Shown here one piece after another: positions 10,541 through 21,424 of a stretch of 64,000 bases of DNA. The DNA lies in the NCBI GenBank assembly GCA_036346225.1, contig JARFIW010001670.1, positions 186,001-250,000 of the forward strand, in the 5' to 3' direction. Every line of letters begins with the position of its first letter. The stretch's first letter is position 1. Origin of the DNA: Platerodrilus igneus (lineage: Eukaryota > Arthropoda > Insecta > Coleoptera > Lycidae). The position numbers and the translations under genes were made by a program. Below the pieces are notes generated by a model. It did no database searches and was not told the origin of the DNA. It was given only the letters and a program-made list of their open reading frames with translations.

Positions 10541-12437
10541 AGGCATTGCTTCTTCTATTTCTCTGCTAGCTGATTTAGCACCTGACAAGGATAGGAGTGC
10601 AAGAAATTCGTTTGACCAGGAGGCTTTTTGCAGTTAGGCTTCATTGGGGCATGTTTATTCTTTTCGATAAGTACTTCCTGATAACCATTTACGCTTTGAA
10701 TCACTAATTCTAAAAATGATTTGTAATCGTTTAAGAATTATCAATTAATTATTAATCGAATTATTGATGTAATTTGTTGTAAAATTTTATTCACAGTATT
10801 ATACGTATATGAAATTTAGTTAAATGTAAAGTATCTCCTCATCAAATCCAAATACACACATAAGTGTAGATGATGCAGCAACGCAAGAGCGATACTGAAA
10901 ACTAAAATTGAATATATACCCATTAAGTGCAATAAACTGACAGAACATTAGAGCACAGTTATGGGTAACATATTGGAGTTTGCAAATTATGGACAAGGAT
11001 CTAACCATACTGTTTATTTTATATATGAGAATACAAGAGAATCTATAATCAACAGCTTTTTGTGTATTTACATTGTTACTAACAAAATTCGCAATAAAAG
11101 CGCTAGTTCAATACTTCTATTGCTCCATTATTAAAATAGGTATATCTAACCCTTTTGTAAGAAGTGTATTCTTTTCGAACTCGGATTCTGAAGTGTCAGC
11201 CATGGCATCTGGCAATTGTCTAATTAACAAAATAAATGCATGTTGTGCACTGGTGAATTGTGAGTAGTTCAGGATTTTGCTAGAACCTATCGTTTTTACG
11301 ATTTGCACTCAAATATGTAGTAAAAAACTTATATTTAGGACTGCATGCAGCTTTGTAAAACATTCCACCCCCAGACGGTTGCCTCGTCACCTCATTGATA
11401 GCGTCAGCCTTGATTGCGGCAACTTTTTTCTTTAAATAGTACTTACTTAAGAGAAAGCTATAAAATATATGAATATATAAATGGATTGTTGCCTAACGAA
11501 AATTTTGTTCCAATACAACTATCTCTTAATGGTAGTGATACTGATTACTTGAAATTGTTTAGCAGGTGACATTGCACAACAAAATGAAGTGTGTATATTT
11601 TTTAAAACTAATTTGTTCCCAATTGGATCGATTGGGAGTACCTAAAACTTCCATTAATCCGGATATACAGAATAATTGAAATGCAATGTATTTACTAAAC
11701 GTATAAGCTTTTTGCGATTTTACTTGAGCTTCCATGTCCACCGTTGTTATTGAATATCCAGTTTTACACTGGATAAACTTGAAAGCTTGTATCGCGTAAT
11801 CGTGTGTCACAAATCCAATTTTGTGTATGAGCTAAACCCATCCGTCAAGACTAATCCCTCTAGCTACTTGTTCTTGTTTACATGTTTTCCAGTTGACTAC
11901 ACTGACAGATATTGTGCTCTTAGTTAAATCGATACCCATCTCCACTTCTTTCTGTGAGCGCTATTTCATGGGTGGATTATCGTTATTAATACGGAGTAAT
12001 ACTACTACGAGGCATCTTGTTTCTAGAGCGTATAATGGAAGTTTTATTTTCGTGCAAATTCTTAAACTTCCTAAAAATTTTTAATTGTGGATTCCAACTA
12101 ATTTTCTTTTACAGATGCAGGATCCCAGATGCACAAAAATCCTATTCTGTAGGGATTCTGAATTTTTCCAAGTCTACTAAGCAAATGGTATTTAGCCTTC
12201 GTAGAACGTTTAAAGAATTGTACCAATCTTTCCTAACAAATTTCTGAAAATTTTCAAAAATATATTAAAAAAGGGATTGCCGAGGCATGTACCACATTCG
12301 AGGTTAGTTTATCAGGCGCAGATGACAAGCGTTTCGTCATCCCTAACACGACCTTAACGTATGCATGGGGGCATAAAGAAATAGATAGATTTTATTTCAC
12401 CTAGTTTATAAGTTGTATATATTGCTTAGATTTAAAT
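10541..12437. other. Interior of the inverted-repeat-bounded region, no recognisable gene
   Basis: Short frames occur, such as 83 codons on the minus strand at 11559-11810 and 63 codons on the plus strand at 11893-12084, but none shows a domain I recognise. The latter contains SIPISTSFCERYF, which faintly recalls a hAT dimerisation core, too weak to call. This may hold further eroded element genes. Confidence 0.4.

Positions 12438-12492
<55 letters not shown>
12438..12492. repeat. (TA)n microsatellite
   Basis: About 27 TA dinucleotides run uninterrupted. Confidence 0.95.
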
Positions 12493-12494
<2 letters not shown>

Positions 12495-12920
12495 CTTGCT
12501 TGTTTTAGGGCTCACAATGTAAATATATGTTTATCCTATAAGCGTGCACAATACTAATAAATATGTTTTAATCTTTTTTACCGAAAAATACTTAATTTTA
12601 TATTTATTTGCATATACTGTAACATATACTTGTAGTAGCTTTTAGTAGACGCCTATTTATTTTGGGTCTATGTTTGCCACCCTTTTTATTGTTATACCTA
12701 TGGGGAGGCACCATTTTTACTGCATCGCTCTATTAATGTTTAAAGCGTAATTTATTTGGTGTACACTGTTGATCATCGCACACACCAGTGAAATGATAAT
12801 ATTATTGTAAATATAGATATATACAAAGAATTTATTACTACCGTGTATAGATTGTATAATACATTTTTACTTTATATATTGAGGCTTATTTCTGTTTCTG
12901 TGCTCAAACAGAGTACATTT
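12493..12920. other. AT-rich spacer before the right inverted-repeat arm
   Basis: No coding signature or repeat is visible. It contains several AATAAA-like sequences. Confidence 0.5.
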
Positions 12921-14490
12921 ATCTCGTGGGTGGAAATGTGGAGAAAGATTTATCCCGCAGAGGGTATGTATGTAAAGCGGTAAGGGATGGTCAGATTTTA
13001 AATCTGTTTGCAGATTCAAATTTTGCATAAAATTCTAGACTAATTTGATGTATCGCATGGCTAAAAAATTATAGAACGGTCAGAAATCGCTATCAGTAGA
13101 AATTCTTAAAATGAGGGTAGCTTCCTGGGGGATGATGTTATCTGAAAAAATCCTAGAGATTCGGGTAGTTGAGAAAAATCTAATATTAATTGATACCAAA
13201 CAAGATAGGTTTATCTCGAAAAATGCAATGCTTGGTCGAATAAAACTATTTGGTGGTGGTGGTGGTGGAGGATACAGGACCGACTTCCTCTATCTACTAT
13301 AACGCTATGACGTCACGATATTAAAGATGGAAGTCTGCACGTGTCAGGCCGCCAACAACCGCCAAATAGTAGGTAGGGTGGGGGTTCGATCGAGGTAAGG
13401 TGGGGTTCGATCAGAAATAGTAGGTAGGGTGGGGACTGAGTAGGTAGGGTGGGGACTGAGTAGGTAGGGTGGGAGGTTCAAGTAGGTAGAGTGGGGGATC
13501 AAGTAGGTAGAGTGGGGGACTGAGTAGGTAGGGTGGAAGGTTCAAGTAGGTAGAGTGGGGGGATCAAGTAGGTAGAGTGTGGGATCAAGTAGGTAGAGGG
13601 GGATCGAGTAGGTAGGGTGGGAGGTTCAAGTAGGTAGAGTGGGGATCAAGTAGGTAGAATGGGGGGATCGAGTAGGTAGGGTGGGAGGTTCAAGTAGGTA
13701 GAGTGGGGGATCAAGTAGGTAGGGTGGGGGGATCGAGTAGGTAGAGTGGGGGATCGAGTAGGTAGGCTGGGAGGTTCAAGTAGGTAGAGTGGGGGATCAA
13801 GTAGGTAGAGTGGGGGATCGAGTAGGTAGGGTGGGAGGTTCAAGTAGGTAGAGTGGGGGATCAAGCAGGTAGGGTGGGGGGATCAAATAGGTAGAGTGGG
13901 GGATCGAGTACGTAGGGTGGGAGGTTCAAGTAGGTAGAGTGGGGGATCAAGTAGGTAGAGTGGGGATCAGTAGGTAGGGTGGGAGGTTCAAGTAGGTAGA
14001 GTGGGGATCAAGTAGGTAGGGTGGGGGATGAGTAGGTAGGGTGGGAGGTTCAAGTAGGTAGAGTGGGGATCAAGTAGGTAGAGTGGGGGATCAAGTAGGT
14101 AGGGTGGGGATCGAGTAGGTAGAGTGGGGGATCAAGTAGGTAGGGTGGGGGATCGAGTAGGTAGAGTGGGGGATCGAGTAGGTAGGGTGGGAGGTTCAAG
14201 TAGGTAGAGTGGGGATCAAGTAGGTAGAGTGGGGATCGAGTAGGTAGGGCGAGAGGTTCAAGTAGGTAGAGTGGGGGATCAAGTAGGTAGAGTGGGGATC
14301 AAGTAGGTAGGGTGGGGATCGAGTAGGTAGAGTGGGGATCAGTAGGTAGGGTGGGAGGTTCAAGTAGGTAGAGTGGGGATCAAGTAGGTAGAGTGGGGAT
14401 CGAGTAGGTAGGGTGGGAGGTTCAAGTAGGTAGAGTGGGGATCAAGTAGGTAGGGTGGGGGATCGAGTAGGTAGGGTGGGGGTCTCGATC
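12921..14490. repeat. Right arm of the large inverted repeat
   Basis: This is the reverse complement of 1-1085. It starts at ATCTCGTGGGTGGAAATGTG, runs through about 330 bp of unique sequence and a GGT-triplet tract (13250-13270), and ends in the minisatellite. Inner boundaries pair at 1085 and 12921. A 63-codon frame here (13111-13302) also exists in the left arm but runs into the GGT tract and shows no domain. GGAGGG- and TAGGTAGGGTGGGG-like motifs continue weakly to about 14700. Confidence 0.8.
13365..14485. repeat. Minisatellite, 20-22 bp units (AGTAGGTAGAGTGGGGGATCA type)
   Basis: This reverse-complement version of the array at 1-640 has about 53 units alternating between GTGGGGGATCAAGTAGGTAG and GTGGGAGGTTCAAGTAGGTAG flavours. 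Frames across it are translated repeat. Confidence 0.95.
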
Positions 14491-14810
14491 AGGCTACGAA
14501 GTGTGCCAAACCCAGGAACCTGGAGAAAATCCTCTCCTCATTTCCTCCTTACGAGAATTTACATGTAAATTAAATAGTAGGTAGGGTGGGGCAGGCCGAT
14601 CGAGGAAGGGTGGGGGGTTCCATCGGGATAAAAATCCTACAAAGAGGCCCCAAGGCAGCCTACAAGGAGGGATCAGGGAGAAAATCCCTCTCCTCCCATG
14701 GGAATTTACATCCAAAAATATATATATATATATATATGTATATATTGCTGTGTTGGATCGCACGAGTGTTCCAGAACATACCTATTCTATCTACTGTTAA
14801 AGATCCCTAC
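14486..14810. other. G-rich transition with short TA tract
   Basis: Two related segments, 14505-14585 and 14630-14715, each contain GAGAAAATC..CTCTCCTC followed by GGAATTTACAT or GAATTTACAT, so this is a degenerate direct duplication. A (TA)9 tract lies at 14718-14736. No gene is visible. Confidence 0.5.
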
Positions 14811-14923
14811 CTTGCTTGGAACAGCAAGGGTTCGGCAAAATTTCAAATTTTCCAGGTAAAAAAAACTCGTTTCCTGGTCAAAGTAGTACCTTCGGGTGGA
14901 GCATTGGAAAATCACATGTAAGG
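14811..14923 (+). repeat. SINE tail fragment
   Basis: This segment matches the reverse complement of 44402-44515 (GCTTGGAACAGCAAGGGTT through GGAAAATCACATGTAAG) at roughly 88% by eye. It corresponds to the 3' body of the tRNA-derived SINE there; the tRNA-like head is missing. Confidence 0.8.
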
Positions 14924-14929
14924 TTATAC

Positions 14930-15463
14930 ATTCCGTGGATACAAAATAAACACTCGTCTGTAAATAATATATAACTTAAAAGTTTGTATCGTAATCTATT
15001 AAATAAATCATTGTCTCGCAAAACTGCATTCTTTCTAATTTTTGCTTTTCATAAAGTTATCGTTGCCTTCTGTGTTTACAGAATTTGAACTATTTAGTTT
15101 GTTTTTTAAAGTATTGTGCACACTATACGTGAAATTCCAAAACTACAACAAATCATTTGTACACTATTGTTTTTCTTTTCCACAACATGCACTATCATTC
15201 GAAAATCTCGTCCACTATCCCATACAGATTGTGTAACCTGACGCTTACAATGTTTATTTAAACTCCATATAGATGTAAAATCGTTTATATACTTGTAATG
15301 GTGTCTAGAGGTGGAATTTGGCGGTCTGGATAAAAAGATTTAGTATAACTTTAATAGTTCTTATTGAATTTCCAAAATACCATTTAATAATAATAGTAAT
15401 AACTTTATTTCCAGCAGGAATACATCCAATTATAGAAAATAATTAACATTTTTGATATATTAT
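14930..15463. other. Unannotated AT-rich sequence
   Basis: No gene, repeat or conserved motif was recognised. Confidence 0.5.
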
Positions 15464-15600
15464 ATGTGTGTGTGTGTGTGCGCGTGTACGTGTGCGTGTG
15501 CGTGCGCGTGTTGTGTGTGTGTGTGTTGTGTTGTGTGTGTTGTGTGTGTGCGTGTGTGAGTGCGTGCATGCGTACATGTGTGTGTTTGTGTGTTTTTGAG
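15464..15600. repeat. (GT)n-rich microsatellite, interrupted
   Basis: GT and GTGC tracts with CGTG, GTTG and ATGC interruptions span about 135 bp. The His/Thr-rich minus-strand frame across it is repeat translation. Confidence 0.95.
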
Positions 15601-16300
15601 AGGCAAAATATTTATTTTCAAATTAATATGTACATGAATAAATAAATATATGCACTGCAACACGTCACTAATTAATCCTCTCACGGAACCGCCGTGCAGC
15701 ATTACTTCGCGAGAAGTAGTTGTGAATATTAAGCACTTCATTCCGGGATTATATATTTTTTTTACAATTCCCTTCCATTATTTATGTATTACAATAATCT
15801 CTTCGTATTTATTTAAATTGGTTGCTATAACGAATGAACTGCCTACCTAATACGTATTTTAATTCTTATACGTTTAGGAAAACTATATTCGTCTTCGATT
15901 TAAATTTTAATCTTTCTTGGTATATTATATTTTTATTTTTTAGTGGCGTACTTAATCTTCTGGGATGAATTTTTGTTGTATTTTCATCTCTGGATGTTGT
16001 TCCTTAACAATATTCTTTTCCAGAATGCTTTAACTAAATCATCAATTCATTCAATGTATTGTTGTGAATTAGGAATAGCCATGTCAACTTTAATTAGTTC
16101 AATTCTTGTCTGAGAATAAAAATTTTTTCAAGTATCGAATAAATCATTCATCAATATCTCGTTAAGTATCTTTGTAGCTATTTCAGCTTTGTTTCTTTTG
16201 AAATTCTCACTTGTAAAACGGAATGCATACTACTACTACTACTAGTTTCGGCATAAATACCATGAAAAGTAGTTTAAATTTATCAGTTCAAATTTGTGTC
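15601..16300. other. Unannotated AT-rich sequence
   Basis: No gene was recognised. A short (TAC)n tract lies near 16230-16245. Confidence 0.5.
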
Positions 16301-16463
16301 TTGATACACAATGAATGAGATAAACATCTTAAATAGCCTTTTGGAGATCTTGATTTGTTCTACTTGAGTTTTTGTCTCCAGTACAAAACTTTGCTTGAAA
16401 CTTCTAAATCGCATATACTTCAATTACACAAATAGTGTCTCCATAACCCAGTCCTACATTTGT

Positions 16464-18046
16464 TTAATTATTTGTTGTTTGCCTTCGTTCATTATTACAT
16501 CGTCTTAGTTCTTTTAGTACTAGTGATGCAAATAGTGCAACTGCTGACCATATATCCTGTAGTTCTAGCATCTTTCCAACTAGTGTTTCTGGGTTTAAAT
16601 TAATTTTTATAAAAGTAATCATTTCCTCCCTTAGTTTTCTAAATCTTGGACAAATAAAAAGCACATGTTCTGCATCTTCTATAGTGTTTGGGCGAACTGG
16701 GCAACTAGAACTTATATCTAGCTTAAATCTAAAAAGATATGCTCTAAAACACCCGTGACTGCTCAGCAATTGCGCCTGTCTAATGTTGCATTGACATTCA
16801 ATTTGTTATTAAAGTAATTTACGCTCGAATTGACACTTGGGAGACTAGGCATTTACATTGAGTACAATTTATAAGTTAAGTTTTCTTTTGATTGATGTTG
16901 AAGGAAAATCGAATAGTGCACATAATGGAAGGTAAGTACCAGCATGCAAATGTTTTTGTTGGGTGCAGCATCTACTACAGTTGTCTTTTATAAATGGCAA
17001 CATAACTTCTACAAATTTTGATTCTGGTTGCAATAAGCAAGCGCTTGCATCAATTCCACTTCGGTGTGAAATTACGCCGACGGTAGATTTGCAATGTAAA
17101 TGGTATGCGCAAGATAAAATTACGCCCAATTGAATTGAATGTAAATGCAGCAAACTCTCCATGGCATCAGATTCGATGCAAGTTTGTGCTACTTCTTCTT
17201 TTAATTTTGCTGTAACTACTAATACCAAATCGTCCGCAAATGCTATAACCGCAACTTCTTTCGGCATTTGTAGTCGTAAAACTGAATCAAATGTTAAATC
17301 CCAAAGAATTTGACCTCGAACCGAACCCTGCAGGACTACGCCTGTAATAACATATTCTTTGAGACCCTCACATATGTCGTACTTAAGAATTCTATTTTTA
17401 AAATAGTCACTAATTATTTTTTTTAGATGTGCTGAAATCGAAGTTTTTTGAATAGCCTTTTCTATGCAACTCCATTTCACGGATTTGAAAGCATTCTTTA
17501 CATCCAGTGTTAGAACCGCACAATATTTTTTTTATCCTTTTTCCAGCAATTTCCAATAGTTTTTCTGCAGGTAATATCAAAAACACAGCTAAATGCATCC
17601 ACAATTGACCGTGATTTTCTAAAGCCGTATTGATTATTTGAAAGTATGGCTGCTTCTTCTATAACCATCTCTAGTTTGTTTTTAATAATCTTTTTTAAAA
17701 TGTTTCCTGCTGTGTCAAGCATGCATATAGAATGATATGATGATGGTTTGTCTGGTGGCTTACTTTCTTTTGGTATTAATACCAGAAATTGCTTTTTCCA
17801 TGGTTCTGGAACCACGCCTTCATTTAAGCAAGAACTGTGCAGGTCTACAAACACATCAGGATGCTTTGTAATAGCGTTTTTCAGAGCTATGTTCGAAATA
17901 CAATCCAAATCAGGTGCCTTATTGTTTCTATTTTTACCAGAAGCTCTTAGAACTTTAGCTACTGTAACCGGTGGATTGTCTATTGCATTACAGTTTAAAA
18001 CAGTTTTATATTTTGCCTCGCATTGTTTCGGAAATAATGTGCTAAC
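16464..18046 (-). pseudogene. R1-clade-like LINE, reverse transcriptase to C-terminal zinc knuckle, 5'-truncated
   Basis: Collinear minus-strand blocks run from 18046 down to 16464. Near 17930-18046 is LFPKQ...PPVTVAKVLRA...NNKAPDLDCI, the RT N-terminal region. At 17510-17908 are PEPWKKQFLVLIPK and NNQYGFRKSRSIVDAF. At 16869-17480 are VVLQGSVRGQILWDLTFDSVL and the catalytic block VIAFADDLVLVV. At 16464-16769 is a C-terminal CCHC-like region (SHGCFRAYLFRFKLD, CPVRPNT, EDAEHVLFICPRF) in which the second Cys of the knuckle appears replaced by Arg. At least three frameshifts are present. There is no endonuclease, because the copy stops exactly where the LTR remnant at 18047 begins. Confidence 0.85.
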
Positions 18047-18141
18047 ATTCCATTGTAATTTCTGTTTTAAGTAAAATAAAAATTTGTTAAGTCTTCGGAA
18101 TTGTTTTTAAAAACACCGCTCCAAAGGCCCGAACCTTAACT
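18047..18141 (+). repeat. Truncated 5' LTR of the Gypsy element (last 95 bp only)
   Basis: This segment equals 26651-26745, the end of the 3' LTR, with two substitutions in 95 bp. It ends in TTAACT directly before the primer-binding site. The missing 5' 448 bp is replaced by LINE sequence, so a deletion removed most of this LTR and the 5' end of the LINE. Confidence 0.9.
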
Positions 18142-18155
18142 GGCGCAGTCGTAAC
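18141..18155 (+). other. Retroelement primer-binding site
   Basis: TGGCGCAGTCGTAAC immediately follows the LTR. TGGCGCAGTCG is the tRNA-Ser-type primer site used by many insect Gypsy elements of the 17.6/297 group (known of the family). Confidence 0.8.
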
Positions 18156-20228
18156 GGATGTCAAAAGGGCACTGAAAATCCAAAAAATCGGAAGATTGGT
18201 GACCAAGAATTTCAATTCGCAATTTTGACGGAACCCAAACCAGGTTGGAGGAAGAACAAAAATCGTCCGAATCCAACAACAAACCAACGTGGACAAGATA
18301 CAGCATCGATCGAGCCCACAAAAGAAACAGATAAAGAAATTAATGTAAGTTCATTCCACTTATACCAATTGATCTCACAAAATATGATTGATATATGCTA
18401 GTTTTATTATTTTATTATTTGATTACCGTTTATTATTATGTTATGAATTTTATTTTATGCCAATATTTTTTTTTGAAAATAGTTACAAAGAAAAATTATT
18501 TTCAAACGAGACTTTATTTTGAGAAAGTGTTAATCTATGAGACTTGAATCTTAAAGAGATTTTCTTTTAAAAGCAAAAGAAACTTGATTATTTAAAAGAG
18601 ATTCTTATCACAATTATTAGAACAAACTTAAAAATAAACCAAAAATAACGGACGCACATCCATTAATACCGCGATACAAAACGCACGTTTAACCCGGTAA
18701 ACTAAAAAGACAGAACGCAAATTAATTCCAAAGCCAAAGATAATTCTTCAAACAAGCAATTACGGAACGATTATTTAAACCATTTACCTCTATCATACTG
18801 TATGAACTACAGCAAAACACTCTGCAGTAACTGAAACCACTGTAACTAAAAACCACCGTAACCTAAAACGCCATCCGCACCTAAGCAAAGTTCGCGAAGG
18901 AAGCATCATTTATTACACACTTAAAAACCTGAGAGAAATTGCTATAACTTTCATAACCTTTGTACAGAATAAAGCTACGCATTTTTGCATTAAGATCCAC
19001 AAGTAATTAATCCATAAAAGCGCATGAAATTACACCCAGCAATTAATGAGAAACTATTCACCACCGCAATCTATAAATAAAATTGCGTTACGAAGAGTTA
19101 ATTATCTTAGTACAAACACGGAATAAAAGCTAAACGTTTTTAATTAAAACTACTCATCATTTATAAATTGCATTATCCCACTACAAAAACTGAATAACGC
19201 TAAACGTATATCATACAAAGCTATAATTAAAATGCTAATCATAGAAACTTAAAACCTACAATACGGGAGATTCAATTACAAGTCGTGCATCACAAAATAA
19301 ACAGACGCAACATTGTGCAAAGCAATTAACTACTAAAGAAGCTTATTATTTAATTCCCATAAACTGAAAATAACACCTGTGAGTAAGTGTTCATTACCTC
19401 AACAGGTATAGTCGTATGTTATTCAGCACGTACGCAATTACCAAGAAACTAAATTATATCTTCTAGTGATTAAAATTACCAAGTAAGTAATTAACCTGCA
19501 AGCTAAATTTAGAATACAAGGAGACAAGACAGGCGAACTATACGTTTATGAAATTCAATTAAAACCCACGGAAAAAGATATAATTACAAATTAACAAAAC
19601 TGAACTAACACAAAACGAATTAAATACCCCAAGAACAAATCTATCTACTACAGATTCTTCAAGAAGCAGAAACTCAAGCAAACTCGAATAAATTAAAACC
19701 GCGAGATAGAAACAGGCAAATTCAAGGTTACAGTAATTAAATCAACATTATCGAGTATAAATCTCACAAGTTCATTACCGCACTGTGTAACTAAGTACAA
19801 ATAACAGCAACTACGATTCTAAAAATAACCCGACGCAGTCTAAACTGAAAATTAACAAATCCAAACCAAAATTAATGCTACAAATAGAAAAATTAATCTT
19901 AATTTTTACAAAATTTGAATTTGCCTAACCTAAACGAAAAATTAATAAACCCAAACCAAAATTAACGATACAAATAGCAAAACTAACCGTCAATTTTTAC
20001 AAAATTCAAAACTAACCAATCTAAACGGAAAATTAATACATCCAAAGCATAATTAACGTTACAAATAGCAAAACCAACCCCAATTTTTACGAAATTTGAA
20101 ATTACACTACCTAAACGGAAAATTAATAAATCCGAAGCGAAAATAACGATTCACATAGCGAAATAAACCTCAATTCCAAAAAAAAAAATTTTGAAATTAC
20201 CCAAAATCGAAAACAACCCTTAACCAAC
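18156..20228 (+). other. Long 5' leader of the Gypsy element
   Basis: About 2.1 kb of A-rich non-coding sequence lies between primer site and gag. A good splice donor, AAT|GTAAGT, sits at 18345 and could serve a spliced env message (inference). At 19840-20190 four imperfect copies of an 88-91 bp unit occur, each containing CTAAACGGAAAATTAA and CAATTTTTAC or a close variant. Confidence 0.7.
19840..20190. repeat. Tandem repeat in the Gypsy leader, four units of about 90 bp
   Basis: The landmark CTAAACgGAAAATTAA occurs near 19841, 19930, 20021 and 20111. Confidence 0.75.
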
Positions 20229-21419
20229 ATGAGTAGCGCTAACATGAAGCTTTATTTGGAAACAATTAAAATCTTTGATGGCACGCAAGCGCATCTTGTA
20301 AATTTTTATTGGAGCAACCGAAATGTTCCTAAAAACCTTTTACAAATCCGGAGATAACGAAAGGAATCCATTGCTTATACGCTTGATAATAAGTAAACTA
20401 ACCGGAAGGGCACTAACTTTAATCGCCAGTAAGGACGATTTTCAAAAATGGACAGAATTTAAGCAGATACTAATTGCATATTTTGGAGACCAACGTAACA
20501 TAAAATGCCTGGTACGAGAGCTAATAAACCTCAAAATGGAACACAACCAATCCCCCTATCGATTCGGAATGAAATGCCAAGACGTGAAAAGTTTAATACT
20601 AACAAAATTAAAAATTGAAGAACCCGATCAAAACGTTCGACATTTAAAAACAAAAATGTATGACGAAATGGCACTGGACACATACATAAACGCTTTACCA
20701 GAACGACTATCGGATAAGATCAGATTCCAACGACCCCAAAATTTAGAAGAAGCCATGAACCTAGTAATAGAAAAAGAAAATGTAATGTATTACCGCAACA
20801 GACTATACAACCCCAACGCGAATAAAAGTTATTCACCAATAAAAACTACACAAGCCACAAGACAAACAATCCCTCAACAAAAATTCACACTTTCAACGCA
20901 CAAACAAATCAATCGCGAATTAATAACCCAAGATTCAACAATACGAATTTTAATAATCAATATAAACATTTTTCATAACCAACATTTAACCCAACTTTTA
21001 CGAAACCCGCATTCCAACCAAGGTTTAATCAAAACCTAAACCAACAAAGACCAGCATTCAACGCAAACCCCAATAGAAATGCACCAATGAATAATAATCA
21101 TAACAACCCTAATAATTATTATAAACCAACACCAATGGATACTTCATCTGGTAACACCAGACAAAATACCAAAATAATACATATCCGACAAAACCTTCAT
21201 CAGAAACGTAATTATACATCGGAAGAACTATTTCACCAAGAAGTAGAAAAATTTGACACTGACCAGAATAACTACATTCAGACAGGTACGAAAGATGAAT
21301 CAAGAATCAATGAAGAAACTTATGAACGCGACGAACAATACAAAACTTACAAGGAGTACGACAAAGAAAACTCGAACTCAAATTTTCAAATGGACCAATT
21401 CATAACTGACCAAACTTAA
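20229..21419 (+). pseudogene. gag: Gypsy/errantivirus-type gag, frameshifted
   Basis: The start is ATG 20229 (MSSANMKLYLETIKIFDG...). A frameshift near 20320 joins it to the frame 20323-21039, which holds the Gypsy gag core (KTFYKSGDNERNPLLIRLI, SKLTGRALTLIA, YFGDQRNI). A second frameshift near 21040-21085 leads to 21087-21419, with an Asn-rich stretch, PMDTSSGNTRQ and an acidic tail. Gag would build the particle that packages element RNA. No CCHC knuckle is visible, as is usual in this group. Confidence 0.9.
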
Positions 21420-21424
21420 AAAAC

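Noticed and set aside
11893..12084. Possible hAT dimerisation motif in a 63-codon frame (SIPISTSFCERYF)
   Set aside because: Only about a dozen residues resemble the motif, and nothing upstream or downstream supports a transposase.
15460..15741. His/Thr-rich minus-strand frame
   Set aside because: It is the translation of the GT microsatellite.
17748..18074. Plus-strand 108-codon frame
   Set aside because: It is antisense to the R1-like reverse transcriptase, whose blocks on the minus strand are clear.
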